Positions 54,149 to 63,625 are shown, counted from the first letter of the stretch. The stretch is 64,000 nucleotides of DNA from Desmonostoc geniculatum HA4340-LM1 (GCA_019359545.1 JAHHHB010000006.1:62001-126000), one strand, 5' to 3'. The notes: generated from the sequence alone by a model not told the origin. Made by a program: numbers and translations.

Positions 54149-55408
54149 TTGAATCTATCTAGACGTCAGTTTTTTACGCTGGCAGGGGCATCAGCTACAG
54201 GTGCTGTACTTCTATCTCCTTTGCAAGCATTCTATGCTAAACCCGCGATCGCTGCGGGTCCCTACGGTAACTTAGTGGCCGACCCCAACGGAGTATTAGA
54301 TTTACCACCTGGATTCACCTACCGCAGACTGTCCGAAACAGGTCAAACGATGAATGATAGTTACCGGGTACCCGGTGGTCACGATGGTATGGGTGCTTTT
54401 GCAGGATCTAATGGCAATACGATTCTAATTCGCAACCACGAACTCACTCCCACTTCTAGCAATGGTCTGAGCGCTCCCAGTGGCAGCAAGTACAACTCAA
54501 ATGCGAGGGGCGGTTGTACTAAATTGGTTGTTAGTCCTTCCCGTACCTTGGTAGAACATCGGGGAGTTCTAGCGGGAACCATTCGCAATTGTGCTGGTGG
54601 TCCTACGCCTTCAGGGTCTTGGTTAAGCTGTGAGGAAACCTTTGAAACTAATAACGGCAAGAAGCATGGTTATGTGTTTGAGGTTCCCAGTAGCGCAACT
54701 ACTTTTGTTACCCCCGTCCCATTAACTGCAATGGGGCGTTTTAATCACGAGGCTGCCGCTGTAGACACCAGTACAGGGTATATCTACATGACGGAAGACC
54801 GAGGAAACGGGCTTTTCTACCGCTTCATTCCCAACCAAAGCAACAATCTGAGTGCTGGCGGCTTGCTATACGCATTAAAGATTACGGGATCGTCTGGAAT
54901 TAACACAGCTACAGGTTTCCCAAAAAATACGCCTAGAGCGGTGGAATGGGTACAGATTAACAATCCCGATCCCACCTCTGATTCTGTGAGAACAGAAGGG
55001 TATAACAAAGGTGCTGCCAGGTTTTCAGGTGGGGAAGGCATCTTTTATGGCAGTGGTTATGTCTACTTCACTTGCAAGAGTGGAGGTAGTTCTGGAGATG
55101 GGCAAATCTGGCGTTATTCGCCCGCTAATAATACCGTTGAACTCTATATTGAACCCAACAATTCTGGTGTGCTAGACAATCCAGACAATCTTGTGGTTTT
55201 CCCCAACCGGGACATCTTCCTTTGTGAAGATGGGGATGGAACGGATTACATTCTGGGCATCACTTCCAGTGGCAGTCTTTACAAGTTTGCTAAGAATGCC
55301 CTCAACACATCAGAGTTCGCCGGGGTCTGTTTCTCCCCCGATGGTCAGATGATGTTTGTCAACATACAGAGTCCAGGAATAACCTTTGCTATTTGGGGAC
55401 CCTGGTAA
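54149..55408 (+). CDS. PhoX/DUF839-type secreted phosphatase-like protein
   Basis: A 419-residue exported protein with a Tat signal: LSRRQFFTLAGASATGAVLL (twin Arg at about 5-6), cleavage near AIAA (about 36). The mature part has blocks seen in PhoX-like beta-propellers: RNHELTP, GGCTKLVV, WLSCEETFE, GRFNHEAAAVD, YMTEDRGNGLFYRFIP, FTCKSGG and NLVVFPNRDIFLCEDG. PhoX enzymes are calcium- and iron-dependent alkaline phosphatases in the periplasm; activity here is inferred. The start is TTG 54149, preceded by GGGAG. Confidence 0.88.
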   Translation: MNLSRRQFFTLAGASATGAVLLSPLQAFYAKPAIAAGPYGNLVADPNGVLDLPPGFTYRRLSETGQTMNDSYRVPGGHDGMGAFAGSNGNTILIRNHELTPTSSNGLSAPSGSKYNSNARGGCTKLVVSPSRTLVEHRGVLAGTIRNCAGGPTPSGSWLSCEETFETNNGKKHGYVFEVPSSATTFVTPVPLTAMGRFNHEAAAVDTSTGYIYMTEDRGNGLFYRFIPNQSNNLSAGGLLYALKITGSSGINTATGFPKNTPRAVEWVQINNPDPTSDSVRTEGYNKGAARFSGGEGIFYGSGYVYFTCKSGGSSGDGQIWRYSPANNTVELYIEPNNSGVLDNPDNLVVFPNRDIFLCEDGDGTDYILGITSSGSLYKFAKNALNTSEFAGVCFSPDGQMMFVNIQSPGITFAIWGPW

Positions 55409-55522
55409 CCCTACGTTCTGTTTCAGTTCAGTCAGGTTAGAGAACGATCGCCCTTTTTTGCCACTCTAGGGAGAGCAAAAGTATAAGACAGTATGTTAGC
55501 CCTATTTTGATAGTTTTTAAAG

Positions 55523-55596
55523 TGGCTCAGGTCGGAGTTGAACCAACGACCCCAGGCTTATGAGTCCCGTGCTCTAACCAACTGAGCTACTGAGCC
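55523..55596 (-). tRNA. tRNA-Met (CAU)
   Basis: On the minus strand it folds as a 74-base tRNA without encoded CCA. The acceptor GGCTCAG/CTGAGCC is perfect, the D arm is GCTC..GAGC, the anticodon loop CTCATAA holds CAT, and the T arm is GTTGG TTCAACT CCGAC. Elongator Met is the best guess; a lysidine-modified Ile tRNA also carries CAT. Positions 31 and 39 are A and G, a mismatch at the base of the anticodon loop. Confidence 0.9.
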
Positions 55597-55709
55597 ATGC
55601 TTTTTAGTCATTTACTAGTCTATCATACAAATTTGCTCAACGCTAGTCTCTTTTGCAATTAGTTTTTCTAGCCTAAAAATAGGGAGTAGGGGTTTAGCAT
55701 TGCTAAACC

Positions 55710-55775
55710 CTTTCCTGTGTTCACATCCCAAACCTTAATTGTTTTATCTTCGGTGGAAGTAGCAATGTTGTACAT
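55710..55775 (-). pseudogene. Fragment of a WD40-repeat gene
   Basis: On the minus strand the bases read IATSTEDKTIKVWDVNTGK, the core of one WD40 blade. Nothing of the same kind lies on either side. It is a relic of a WD-repeat gene, common in Nostoc. Confidence 0.75.
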
Positions 55776-55812
55776 TATAGTAAGTAATACCAATTCTATA
55801 TGAGGCTGCGCT

Positions 55813-56359
55813 CTATTCGCGTAGCGGCAATTCATGAATTGCCGCTACAGTGTGTAGTTTTGCATCAGTCTTATAAGGCGCATCTTCAAACAGAAATGGT
55901 ATAAGTTGGTAGTGTTGACCAGTAACTGTAGGGATAGTCTGTGATATGTAGCTAATATCTGAGAATGCACCAAGTGATAAACGTTGCTTACCAGCGTTAG
56001 GAAAGTTGCTAATTCTAATACCTGATATAGGAATCATATTTGATTTCTGAAAAAATCTAAGTATTTGTAGGGTGTGTTAGGCGTAAGCCGTAACGCACCA
56101 TCTCAAGCTTTTGGTGCGTTACGCTCCGCTAACGCACCCTACGTAATATTTCAAAAATCAAATACTAGTCCTATATAGCTAACAAATCGCCAGATTTAGT
56201 CCATCCTGTAACGTTAGGATTCAGAGTGTCGGGTTCATTAGGATTTACAAGATCGTCGTTTTCAAATCCCCCGTTGATAATTAACTCTTGTCCTTCTGCT
56301 TGTGCCGCTGATTTATAAGTATTGGTAATCACAGCAGTATGAAGGAAGGCAGTGGTCAC
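55813..56359 (-). pseudogene. Broken secreted-protein gene (DUF642-like) interrupted by a palindromic MITE
   Basis: The minus-strand frame at 56359-56171 has an N-terminal NGGFE block (ELIINGGFENDDLVNPNEPD, then GWTKSG). The frame at 56037-55813 continues with SNFPNAGKQRLSLGA and SQTIPTVTGQHYQLIPF. Together they match secreted beta-sandwich proteins of the DUF642 or PEP-CTERM-associated type. The pieces are separated by a palindromic element at 56067-56142. No usable start or full domain remains. Confidence 0.65.
56067..56142. mobile_element. 76-bp palindromic MITE
   Basis: GTAGGGTGTGTTAGGCGTAA.. on the left and its imperfect complement ..CGCTAACGCACCCTAC on the right form arms of about 34 bases. 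It is a common small element of cyanobacteria. An outer pair, ATTTGATTTCTGAAA against TTTCAAAAATCAAAT, extends the stem. Confidence 0.75.
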
Positions 56360-56379
56360 ACTACAAACAATAATCCTGC

Positions 56380-56502
56380 TTGTATTTGGCTGAGCAAGGT
56401 ACCAGAAGCACCAAACGTATAAACAACGTTGACACTTGGGTTAGCATTTTGGTACTGAGTCTTAATGCTATTCAGCGCGTTTGTTAAGCTGACAACGTAA
56501 AC
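56380..56502 (-). pseudogene. Fragment of a ModA-like molybdate-binding protein gene
   Basis: The minus strand reads SLTNALNSIKTQYQNANPSV and then NVVYTFGASGTLLSQIQ, the N-terminal ligand-binding region of molybdate ABC transporter substrate-binding proteins. Only 41 codons remain, with no start and no continuation. It abuts the broken secreted-protein gene. Confidence 0.7.
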
Positions 56503-57232
56503 GGAGAGTAAAAGGGATAGAATGTAGAAATTTTACCAGTAAAATAGGTAGTTACCGAATATTTTGGTAATTAAATCATGACAATTGAAATATGAGTTGA
56601 TAATTTCCTCAGGTTAATTGCACGAATAAAAATCCTCTTAGAGATGAAAAAAGACTTAAATTCTTGATTTAAAAGCTTTTTAGTCTATGTTTACTAAATA
56701 GAGGTGAGTAGCCAGTTAAATACCAACCAAGTTAATTTCAAGCTTCAGGTTGGTAATTTACACTAGATTAGCGGTTTAGAGTTAACAATCATGATTATTT
56801 GATGATTGGCGATCGCCTAAAAAGCAGATTACAAAAGGATTTGGTGGATTTTTTACACTCCAATAAACTGAAAAACTTTTTCCTCGACCGAATTTTTCTG
56901 TGACAAATGTAAATAGTACCCTTGGGGGTACTACCATCACCTGTTATTCCGACATAAAGTAAAAGCATCTCAAAAACGCATACAGATGGACACGAGAAAA
57001 GCTGCTTCTTCCTTAGCAGCCTGGTTTTACAACCAGCGAAGATATTAACTGGTGGCACAGTTTTTGATGCCAACATCATTGATATATGCGGTGCTTCTCA
57101 AATCTTCAGACTTGGCGGTAACAAACTGCTTCAATCAGGTCTGATTGAACTGTCTGTTGATTTTTCTTCCTCCTTTGCTTGTGACGAAGTGATGGGATGA
57201 TTTTTTTACCTTATAAATTTAGGAGAAATAAT
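56503..57232. other. Gene-poor leader region of the RTX gene
   Basis: About 730 bases with no supported gene. One plus-strand stretch near 57000-57200 stays open and reads TVFDANIIDICGASQIFRLG, which could be a remnant of a large adhesin-like gene, but I cannot place it. Confidence 0.35.
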
Positions 57233-59113
57233 ATGGCAGTTATTTTCGGCACCATAAATGGTGATTCTTTACCTGGAACAGCAGGAAATGATTCGATATT
57301 TGGTTGGGCTTTTGGTGGTAATGCCAATAGTGTCTCTGGTAACGACAACTTAGATGGTGGGGCTGGTAACGATAGTCTTTTTGGTGGGACGGGAAATGAC
57401 ACCCTCAATGGCGGTAGTGGGACTGACTTAACCGACGGTGGTAGTGGTAACGATCGCATCATTGATAGCGACTTTGTGAACTTCGATAATCATAATGGTG
57501 GAGATGGTGTTGACACAATTGATTATTCAGGCGTGGCCTTCGGTTCAGGAGTAGTCACTATCAACTTGGCAACAGGTGTCACCTCTGTTAGTGGTGGAAA
57601 TACTGAAACCATCCTCAACTTCGAGAACGTTGAAGGTAGTCAGGGCGGTGAAACGATTATTGGCTCCTCTGGCAATAACGTCCTCAACGGCAATGGCGGT
57701 AACGATACAATCAACGGCGGTAGTGGCAACGATACAATCGACGGTGGTACTGGCAACGATAGCCTGGTTGGCGGTATTGGCAACGATAGCCTGCTTGGTG
57801 GTACTGGCAACGATACTCTCAGAGGCGGTGGTGGGAATGATGTCCTGAATGGTGGCACAGGTAATGACAACATGGATGGAGGTGACAACGATGACCTCTA
57901 CATCGTTGACAGCATTTTCGATGTTGCTTCCGAGGTATTCGGTGATGCTTTAGGTGGTATAGATACTGTACAGTCTTCAGTAACCTATACCCTCAGTACT
58001 AACTTGGAGAACCTGACATTAACAGGAACTGCAACAATTAACGGTACGGGTAACGCTAGAAACAACGTCATCAACGGCAACAGTGCCAATAATGTGTTGT
58101 CTGGGTTGGATGGTAACGATATTATCAATGGTGGTGCTGGGGCTGACACAACCAATGGAGGTAATGGCAACGATCGCATCGTTGATACCGACTTTGTGAA
58201 CTTCGATAATCATAATGGTGGAGCTGGTATCGACACAATTGATTATTCAGGTGTCTCCTTTAGTAATGGAGCAGTCACCATCAACTTGGCGACAGGTGTT
58301 ACCTCTGTTAGTGGCGGTGGTAATACTGAAGTGATCAGTAACTTTGAAAACGTTGAAGGTAGCCAAGGCGGTGAAACGATTATTGGTTCCTCTGCTAATA
58401 ACGTCCTCAATGGCAATGGTGGCAACGATACCATTAATGGTGGTACTGGGGCTGACACAACCAATGGAGGTAATGGCAACGATCGCGTTATTGATACTGA
58501 CGCTGTGAACTTCGATGTTCATAATGGTGGAATTGGTGTTGACACAATTGATTATTCAGGTGTTGTCTTCGGTTCAACAGTCACCATCAACTTGGCGACA
58601 GGTGTGACCTCGGTTAGTGGTGGTAATACTGAAACCATCCTCAACTTCGAGAACGTTGAAGGTAGTCAGGGCGGTGAAACGATTATTGGTTCCTCTGGCA
58701 ATAACGTTATCAATGGCAATGGCGGCAACGATACTATCAGAGGCGGCGCTGGGACTGACGTTCTCACCGGTGGAGCGGGTAATGACGTGTTCGATTTCGA
58801 CTTGATTTCCGACAGTCAACCTGGTGTGTTGCGGGATGTGATCAATGGTTTCGTTGGCAATGGTTTTGGACTAGGCGATCAAATCGATCTATCTACCATT
58901 GACGCTAACCCATTTTTAGCAGGCAACCAAGCCTTCACTTTCATCGGGGCTGGGGCATTCACCGCAGTTGGTCAAGTCCGTTATTCAGGAGGTCTCCTTC
59001 AAGCTAACACCGATTTCGTTTTCGGCTTTGAATCTGAGTTCGACATTCTGGTTGCAGGAGCGCCAGTACTGTCCGTAGGAGCAGGATTAGCAGGAAGCGA
59101 CATTATCCTTTAA
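57233..59113 (+). CDS. RTX (hemolysin-type calcium-binding repeat) secreted protein
   Basis: A 626-residue protein built of GGxGxDxxx nonapeptides that bind calcium in a parallel beta-roll outside the cell. ATG 57233 has AGGAG ten bases upstream. No Sec signal is present, and the C-terminal part (DLISDSQPGVLRDVINGF, GLGDQIDLSTIDAN) looks like a type I secretion end. Three imperfect copies of a ~90-100-residue block (from VDTIDYSGV through INLATGVTSVSG to NFENVEGSQGGETIIGSS) lie at about residues 100-175, 335-410 and 435-510. No catalytic domain is seen, so it is a structural, adhesive or surface protein. No type I transporter lies next to it, though the TolC-type gene at 16238 is in the window. 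Confidence 0.9.
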   Translation: MAVIFGTINGDSLPGTAGNDSIFGWAFGGNANSVSGNDNLDGGAGNDSLFGGTGNDTLNGGSGTDLTDGGSGNDRIIDSDFVNFDNHNGGDGVDTIDYSGVAFGSGVVTINLATGVTSVSGGNTETILNFENVEGSQGGETIIGSSGNNVLNGNGGNDTINGGSGNDTIDGGTGNDSLVGGIGNDSLLGGTGNDTLRGGGGNDVLNGGTGNDNMDGGDNDDLYIVDSIFDVASEVFGDALGGIDTVQSSVTYTLSTNLENLTLTGTATINGTGNARNNVINGNSANNVLSGLDGNDIINGGAGADTTNGGNGNDRIVDTDFVNFDNHNGGAGIDTIDYSGVSFSNGAVTINLATGVTSVSGGGNTEVISNFENVEGSQGGETIIGSSANNVLNGNGGNDTINGGTGADTTNGGNGNDRVIDTDAVNFDVHNGGIGVDTIDYSGVVFGSTVTINLATGVTSVSGGNTETILNFENVEGSQGGETIIGSSGNNVINGNGGNDTIRGGAGTDVLTGGAGNDVFDFDLISDSQPGVLRDVINGFVGNGFGLGDQIDLSTIDANPFLAGNQAFTFIGAGAFTAVGQVRYSGGLLQANTDFVFGFESEFDILVAGAPVLSVGAGLAGSDIIL

Positions 59114-59151
59114 GGGACTTCCAAAATTAAGCAAACCTAATTGAATAGTCG

Positions 59152-59183
59152 GGGGAGGGGTAAGCTTACCTCTCCCTTTTTTG
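59152..59183 (+). terminator. Terminator after the RTX gene
   Basis: GGGGAGGGGTAAGCTTACCTCTCCC forms a tight stem and is followed by TTTTTT, 40 bases after the RTX stop. Confidence 0.85.
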
Positions 59184-59231
59184 CTGAAATATCCAGAACT
59201 ACTTAGTAGTTCGCCAACCCAAAATTGCTGG

Positions 59232-59328
59232 GTGGAGGTCGGCAGAGGAGCAGGGGAGCAAGGGAGCAGAGGAGAGGCAAATACCAAGTTCTTTCCCCTC
59301 TGCCCCTCTGCCCCTCTGCCCCTGAAGC
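59232..59328. repeat. STRR hairpin: GGAGCAGG / CCCCTCTG units
   Basis: GCAGAGGAGCAGGGGAGCAA on the left and four tandem CCCCTCTG units on the right can pair. It is the same repeat type as inside the debranching enzyme gene. Confidence 0.75.
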
Positions 59329-59444
59329 TAACCACCATGCAAAGTTTCCTTGGCAGACTATTAGGTTCGATCGCGCCGCCTAAGCATGAGAAAATCAGGT
59401 AATACAATCGCAGTAGTTGCGATGATGGTACGGAAGGAAAAAAG

Positions 59445-61130
59445 ATGTCGGAGAACTTGAGAAGCCAAATTGTCACCCAAGGAGTGCAGCGATCGCCAAA
59501 TCGAGCTATGCTGCGTGCAGTTGGTTTTAAAGATGAAGATTTCAACAAAGCCATTGTGGGCATTGCCAATGGTTATAGTACAATCACTCCCTGCAACATG
59601 GGGATAAATCAACTGGCACAGAGGGCAGAAGTTGGGATTAAAGCGGCTGGGGCGATGCCGCAAGTGTTCGGTACCATTACCATTAGTGATGGAATTTCAA
59701 TGGGAACTGAAGGGATGAAATATTCCCTGGTGTCGCGGGAAGTGATTGCTGACTCCATTGAAACCGCCTGTACTGGACAAAGTATGGATGGTGTACTGGC
59801 CATTGGTGGTTGTGATAAAAATATGCCAGGAGCAATGCTGGCGATCGCTCGGATGAATATTCCGGCTATTTTTGTTTATGGTGGCACCATTAAACCCGGT
59901 CACTACAACGGACGCGATTTAACTGTTGTCAGTTCTTTTGAAGCTGTTGGTCAATACAGTGCTGGAAAAATTGACGAAAACGAATTATTACAAGTTGAAA
60001 GTCTAGCTTGTCCTGGTGCTGGTTCCTGTGGGGGGATGTTCACAGCTAACACCATGTCTTCGGCTTTCGAGGCGCTGGGCATGAGTTTGCCCTATTCTTC
60101 CACAATGGCAGCCGAAGATGCCGAAAAAGCCGACAGTACAGAAAAATCGGCGTTTGTTTTAGTGGAAGCCATTCGCAAACAAATCTTACCCCGGCAAGTT
60201 ATTACCCGCAAATCTATCGAGAATGCCATTTCTGTAATTATGGCGGTGGGTGGTTCCACAAATGCAGTGTTGCATTTCTTGGCGATCGCTAATGCCGCAG
60301 AGGTAGAGTTAACTATAGACGACTTTGAAACTATCCGCGGTCGTGTCCCCGTTTTGTGCGATTTAAAACCAAGTGGTAAGTATGTAGCTACAGACTTGCA
60401 CAAAGCTGGTGGGATTCCGCAAGTGATGAAGATGCTACTTGCACATGATTTATTACATGGAGATTGCGTAACTATCACAGGTCAAACCATCGCAGAGATA
60501 TTAGCAGATATCCCAGAAGAACCACCTGCGAACCAAGATGTGATTCGTCCTTGGAATAAGCCGATGTATGCCCAAGGACATTTGGCGATTCTCAGAGGCA
60601 ATCTGGCAACTGAAGGAGCTGTAGCTAAAATTACCGGGGTGAAAAATCCAGTCATTACCGGGCCTGCACGGGTATTTGAATCAGAAGAAGCTTCCTTAGA
60701 TGCGATTTTGGCGGGTAAGATTCAAGCTGGTGATATTGTGGTCGTCCGCTACGAAGGGCCTAAGGGCGGGCCTGGAATGCGGGAAATGTTGGCTCCTACC
60801 TCAGCAATTATCGGTGCTGGCTTGGGCGATGCTGTGGGATTAATTACCGACGGGCGCTTTTCTGGCGGTACTTACGGGATGGTAGTTGGTCACGTTGCAC
60901 CAGAAGCAGCAGTTGGAGGTGCGATCGCTCTTGTCCAAGAAGGTGATAGCATTACCATTGATGCACCCGCTCGCCGATTGCAGTTAAATATCTCCGATGA
61001 AGAATTGGCTCGGCGTCGTGCAAATTGGCAACCTCCAGCACCACGTTACACTAAAGGCGTATTGGCGAAATATGCCAAGTTAGTATCTTCTAGTAGTGTT
61101 GGTGCGGTGACGGATTTGAATTTGTTTTAA
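59445..61130 (+). CDS. ilvD: Dihydroxy-acid dehydratase
   Basis: Dehydrates dihydroxy acids to 2-oxoacids in valine, leucine and isoleucine synthesis. At 561 residues it has [13 protein letters not shown] (C123) and [16 protein letters not shown] (C189, C195), the iron-sulfur region, and ends with the [19 protein letters not shown] and LARRRANW blocks. The ATG at 59445 ([19 protein letters not shown]) matches the family. It is transcribed alone, after a repeat hairpin. Confidence 0.97.
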   Translation: MSENLRSQIVTQGVQRSPNRAMLRAVGFKDEDFNKAIVGIANGYSTITPCNMGINQLAQRAEVGIKAAGAMPQVFGTITISDGISMGTEGMKYSLVSREVIADSIETACTGQSMDGVLAIGGCDKNMPGAMLAIARMNIPAIFVYGGTIKPGHYNGRDLTVVSSFEAVGQYSAGKIDENELLQVESLACPGAGSCGGMFTANTMSSAFEALGMSLPYSSTMAAEDAEKADSTEKSAFVLVEAIRKQILPRQVITRKSIENAISVIMAVGGSTNAVLHFLAIANAAEVELTIDDFETIRGRVPVLCDLKPSGKYVATDLHKAGGIPQVMKMLLAHDLLHGDCVTITGQTIAEILADIPEEPPANQDVIRPWNKPMYAQGHLAILRGNLATEGAVAKITGVKNPVITGPARVFESEEASLDAILAGKIQAGDIVVVRYEGPKGGPGMREMLAPTSAIIGAGLGDAVGLITDGRFSGGTYGMVVGHVAPEAAVGGAIALVQEGDSITIDAPARRLQLNISDEELARRRANWQPPAPRYTKGVLAKYAKLVSSSSVGAVTDLNLF

Positions 61131-61355
61131 ACTAGGAGTGGGGATTAGGGATTAAATTCTTCCCGAATCCCCGATTAGTGGGAAGTGTCTTTACAAATTA
61201 CTCGTCATCCTGCTAAATAATTTTATTGCGAAACTATTAGCAGCAACTTCAACACAACGCTACCAAATTTAAGGCAGTATTTAGTACCATTCAGTCAAAG
61301 AAAAAGCAAACAAGGATTTTGCATCTTTGTGTTGGATGCTCATAGAATCAGAACT

Positions 61356-62096
61356 ATGATAGCCAAACTAGACATAGATTTACCTCACGAAGTTTTACAA
61401 CGCTTGCAAAATGTCAAGGATTTTGTAGCTGAAAATTTAAATTCTCTAACTAATTCAGCCCAACAAGTTGGCGAGTCTTTGAAAGCCAAAGCTACGATAA
61501 CCACCGATAAGGCAATTGATACAGTTACGACGAGTTTAGAAGGAACTTGGCAAACGGCTGAACAATTTAAAAGCACAACATCGGGAGCAGTAAAAACAGC
61601 AATTAGTTCTTCTGTTAATGATTGGCTGATACAACACCCGGTGTTTTTGAGATTAGTTCAAATAGTCAGTTGGGCAGCTAATCATCCTATTATTAGTGTA
61701 GTAATTCTGCTTTTTGCACTTGCTCTACTGTGGAGCATCATCAGAGCAATTGTCCGCTTAATTGAAACAGTTAGTTGGTCAATACTCCAAGTTCCAGTAA
61801 AATTCCTTGAGACTTTAGTGAAAGTTGGCTTTCTTTCTTTAACTAAAGTCGGGAGTTTTGCTGTTCAACGAATCACAACTGCTAAAAAAACTGATAATCT
61901 GCCAGCTTTACTACCGGAAAATTTGCCCGCAAATAAACAACAGCGATTAGCAGAAATATCTAGTCGATTAGAAGCAATTCAACAAGAACAACAGAAGCTT
62001 TTACAAGAAGCAGCAGATTTGATTGCTTGTGACACAATTGATATCCCAATCTCAGAAATTAAACCGCTAAAAACCTTTGAATCACATCTTGGCTGA
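61356..62096 (+). CDS. Membrane protein with coiled-coil ends, unknown function
   Basis: About 246 residues from ATG 61356; a GTG at 61329 is open but adds an unlike stretch. The N-terminal ~90 residues are amphipathic and Ser/Thr rich with repeated TTDKAIDTVTTSLEG, like late-embryogenesis or apolipoprotein-type helices. One or two membrane segments follow (about 107-130, ISVVILLFALALLWSII). The C-terminal region is a Gln-rich coiled coil (RLEAIQQEQQKLLQEAADL). I do not recognise a family. Its last 38 bases overlap, tail to tail, the end of urtE. Confidence 0.7.
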   Translation: MIAKLDIDLPHEVLQRLQNVKDFVAENLNSLTNSAQQVGESLKAKATITTDKAIDTVTTSLEGTWQTAEQFKSTTSGAVKTAISSSVNDWLIQHPVFLRLVQIVSWAANHPIISVVILLFALALLWSIIRAIVRLIETVSWSILQVPVKFLETLVKVGFLSLTKVGSFAVQRITTAKKTDNLPALLPENLPANKQQRLAEISSRLEAIQQEQQKLLQEAADLIACDTIDIPISEIKPLKTFESHLG

Positions 62097-62757
62097 GTTC
62101 GGCGGTGGAACCGGAGGCGACTATACCGCCTTTTTGCATGGCGTAATAGTAATCGGCTTGACGGACAAAGTGTAAATGTTGCTCTATTAATAAAACAGAA
62201 ATCCCTGTGGTTTCGACGATGCGACGGACTGCGGCTTCAATTTCTAGGATGATGGAGGGTTGAATACCTTCGGTGGGTTCATCTAAGACGAGTAGTTGAG
62301 GTTCTCCCATTAAAGCACGAGCGATCGCCAGTTGTTGCTGCTGTCCCCCACTCAAATCACCACCCATCCTGGAAAGCATGGTTTTTAACACCGGAAATAA
62401 GCTAAAAATCTCTTCGGAAATTTCGGCTTTTTTGACTGGTTTGCGTCTGGCTTCTAACCCCAGCAGCAGATTTTCTTTGACTGTTAAACGGGGGATAATT
62501 TCACGTCCTTGGGGAACATAACCAATTCCTAACTTGGCTCTTTGGTCTGGTGATTTGGAGTTGATTAATTGTTCAGCTAAATTAATTGTACCGCTGCGGG
62601 GTTTGAGTAAACCCATGATGGTTTTGAGCAGGGTGGTTTTTCCTACACCATTGCGTCCAATTAGGCAGACCATTTGCCCGGATGGTACGGTTAAATCTAC
62701 GTTGCGGAGAATGTGGCTTTCGCCGTAGTAAACGTTGAGGTTAGAGATTTTTAGCAT
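62059..62757 (-). CDS. urtE: Urea ABC transporter ATP-binding subunit UrtE
   Basis: ABC ATPase of the branched-chain-amino-acid type, 232 residues from ATG 62757 (MLKISNLNVYYGESHILRNV). Walker A GRNGVGKTT, signature LSGGQQQQLAIARAL and Walker B LLVLDEPTEG are intact. The GIQPSIILEIE and QHLHFVRQADYY ending is that of UrtE, which takes up urea together with UrtABCD. UrtA-D are not in the window downstream on this strand; the gene stands between convergent and Uma2 genes. Assignment to urea over amino acids is from the closeness to UrtE. Confidence 0.87.
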   Translation of the reverse strand: MLKISNLNVYYGESHILRNVDLTVPSGQMVCLIGRNGVGKTTLLKTIMGLLKPRSGTINLAEQLINSKSPDQRAKLGIGYVPQGREIIPRLTVKENLLLGLEARRKPVKKAEISEEIFSLFPVLKTMLSRMGGDLSGGQQQQLAIARALMGEPQLLVLDEPTEGIQPSIILEIEAAVRRIVETTGISVLLIEQHLHFVRQADYYYAMQKGGIVASGSTAELSQDVIQRFLAV

Positions 62758-62788
62758 AATAAAATTCAGCTTGTATTTAAACCGAAAC

Positions 62789-63403
62789 TTACAAAGCAGA
62801 ATCAAAAATTTGTTGTGCTGTCAAGTTGAGTTGGGGGAATAAAGGCGATGTAATAAAATTATTTTCCCTAAACACAGTCATTTGATAATCTCCATCAACT
62901 AATTCGCAAATTGTAATGGTTTTTTGTTTAGGATTACCAGTAAATCTTTTGCCACCGATCGCAGCATAGTCTACAATCCAATACTCAGGAATCCCCATCT
63001 CTTCATAATCCCTGAACTTGTCATAGTAGTCGTCTCGCCAGTTGCTGCTAACAACTTCAACAGCTAGTGGGATAGATGCAGCTTGAATAACAGTCGATTG
63101 CTTGCTCCACAAAGGTTCATTCACGAGATTGTCATGATTTAATAGCAAAATGTCAGGATAATAGGTTGAGTTATTGCTCTGACTTTTGACAAAGGCAGTT
63201 TTAGGGATACGAAATGGAAGTCCCATTTGCAAAAACTGGAAGGTTATCTGTGCCGCCAAAAATCCAACAACATTTTCGTGTTCACCAGTTGGGGGTGGTA
63301 TTTCTACAATGACTCCTTTATGTAGTTCATATCGCGCCCCGTTTGAGGGGTACCACTCAATAAATTGTTCAAAGGTTACTAACTTGGGTAGGGTTTGAGT
63401 CAT
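62789..63403 (-). CDS. Uma2 family (DUF820) putative endonuclease
   Basis: A 204-residue protein of the Uma2 family, PD-(D/E)XK nuclease-like and heavily expanded in cyanobacteria. The start FEQFIEWYPSNGARYELHKG, the YYPDILLLNHDNL block and the VEVVSSNWRDDYYDKFRDYEEMGIPEYWIV block contain the predicted D-ExK residues. Function in the cell is unknown. ATG 63403 (MTQTLPKL) is preferred over 63418. Confidence 0.9.
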   Translation of the reverse strand: MTQTLPKLVTFEQFIEWYPSNGARYELHKGVIVEIPPPTGEHENVVGFLAAQITFQFLQMGLPFRIPKTAFVKSQSNNSTYYPDILLLNHDNLVNEPLWSKQSTVIQAASIPLAVEVVSSNWRDDYYDKFRDYEEMGIPEYWIVDYAAIGGKRFTGNPKQKTITICELVDGDYQMTVFRENNFITSPLFPQLNLTAQQIFDSAL

Positions 63404-63457
63404 AGTTACCGCCTCCACATATATTTGACTTTACCATCGCTGCTGCTAGATTGTGCC
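63404..63457. promoter_or_regulatory. Promoter-side gap of the first Uma2 gene
   Basis: A short gap between the Uma2 start and the tandem-repeat array. No clear promoter hexamers; the array begins 55 bases upstream of the ATG and could act as a control region. Confidence 0.3.
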
Positions 63458-63625
63458 TACTCCCAAGTCTGTAACGATTACTCCCAAGTCTGTAACGATT
63501 ACTCCCAAGTCTGTAACGATTACTCCCAAGTCTGTAACGATTACTCCCAAGTCTGTAACGATTACTCCCAAGTCTGTAACGATTACTCCCAAGTCTGTAA
63601 CGATTACTCCCAAGTCTGTAGCAGT
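63458..63625. repeat. Eight tandem copies of a 21-bp unit
   Basis: The unit TACTCCCAAGTCTGTAACGAT is repeated eight times without gaps; the first seven are identical and the last ends GCAGT. The length of 21 bp is two helical turns and a multiple of three, so frames run through it on the plus strand, but they have no ribosome site and are not genes. It sits between two divergently oriented Uma2 genes. Confidence 0.9.

Noticed and set aside
56795-57079. 94-residue minus-strand gene before the RTX gene
   Set aside because: No family likeness, Cys/Lys-rich random composition, no ribosome binding site.
57211-58819. Antisense Pro/Leu/Ser-rich genes opposite the RTX gene
   Set aside because: They mirror the Gly/Asp repeat code on the other strand.
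63458-63625. CRISPR array
   Set aside because: The repeats are contiguous with no spacers and no cas genes nearby.
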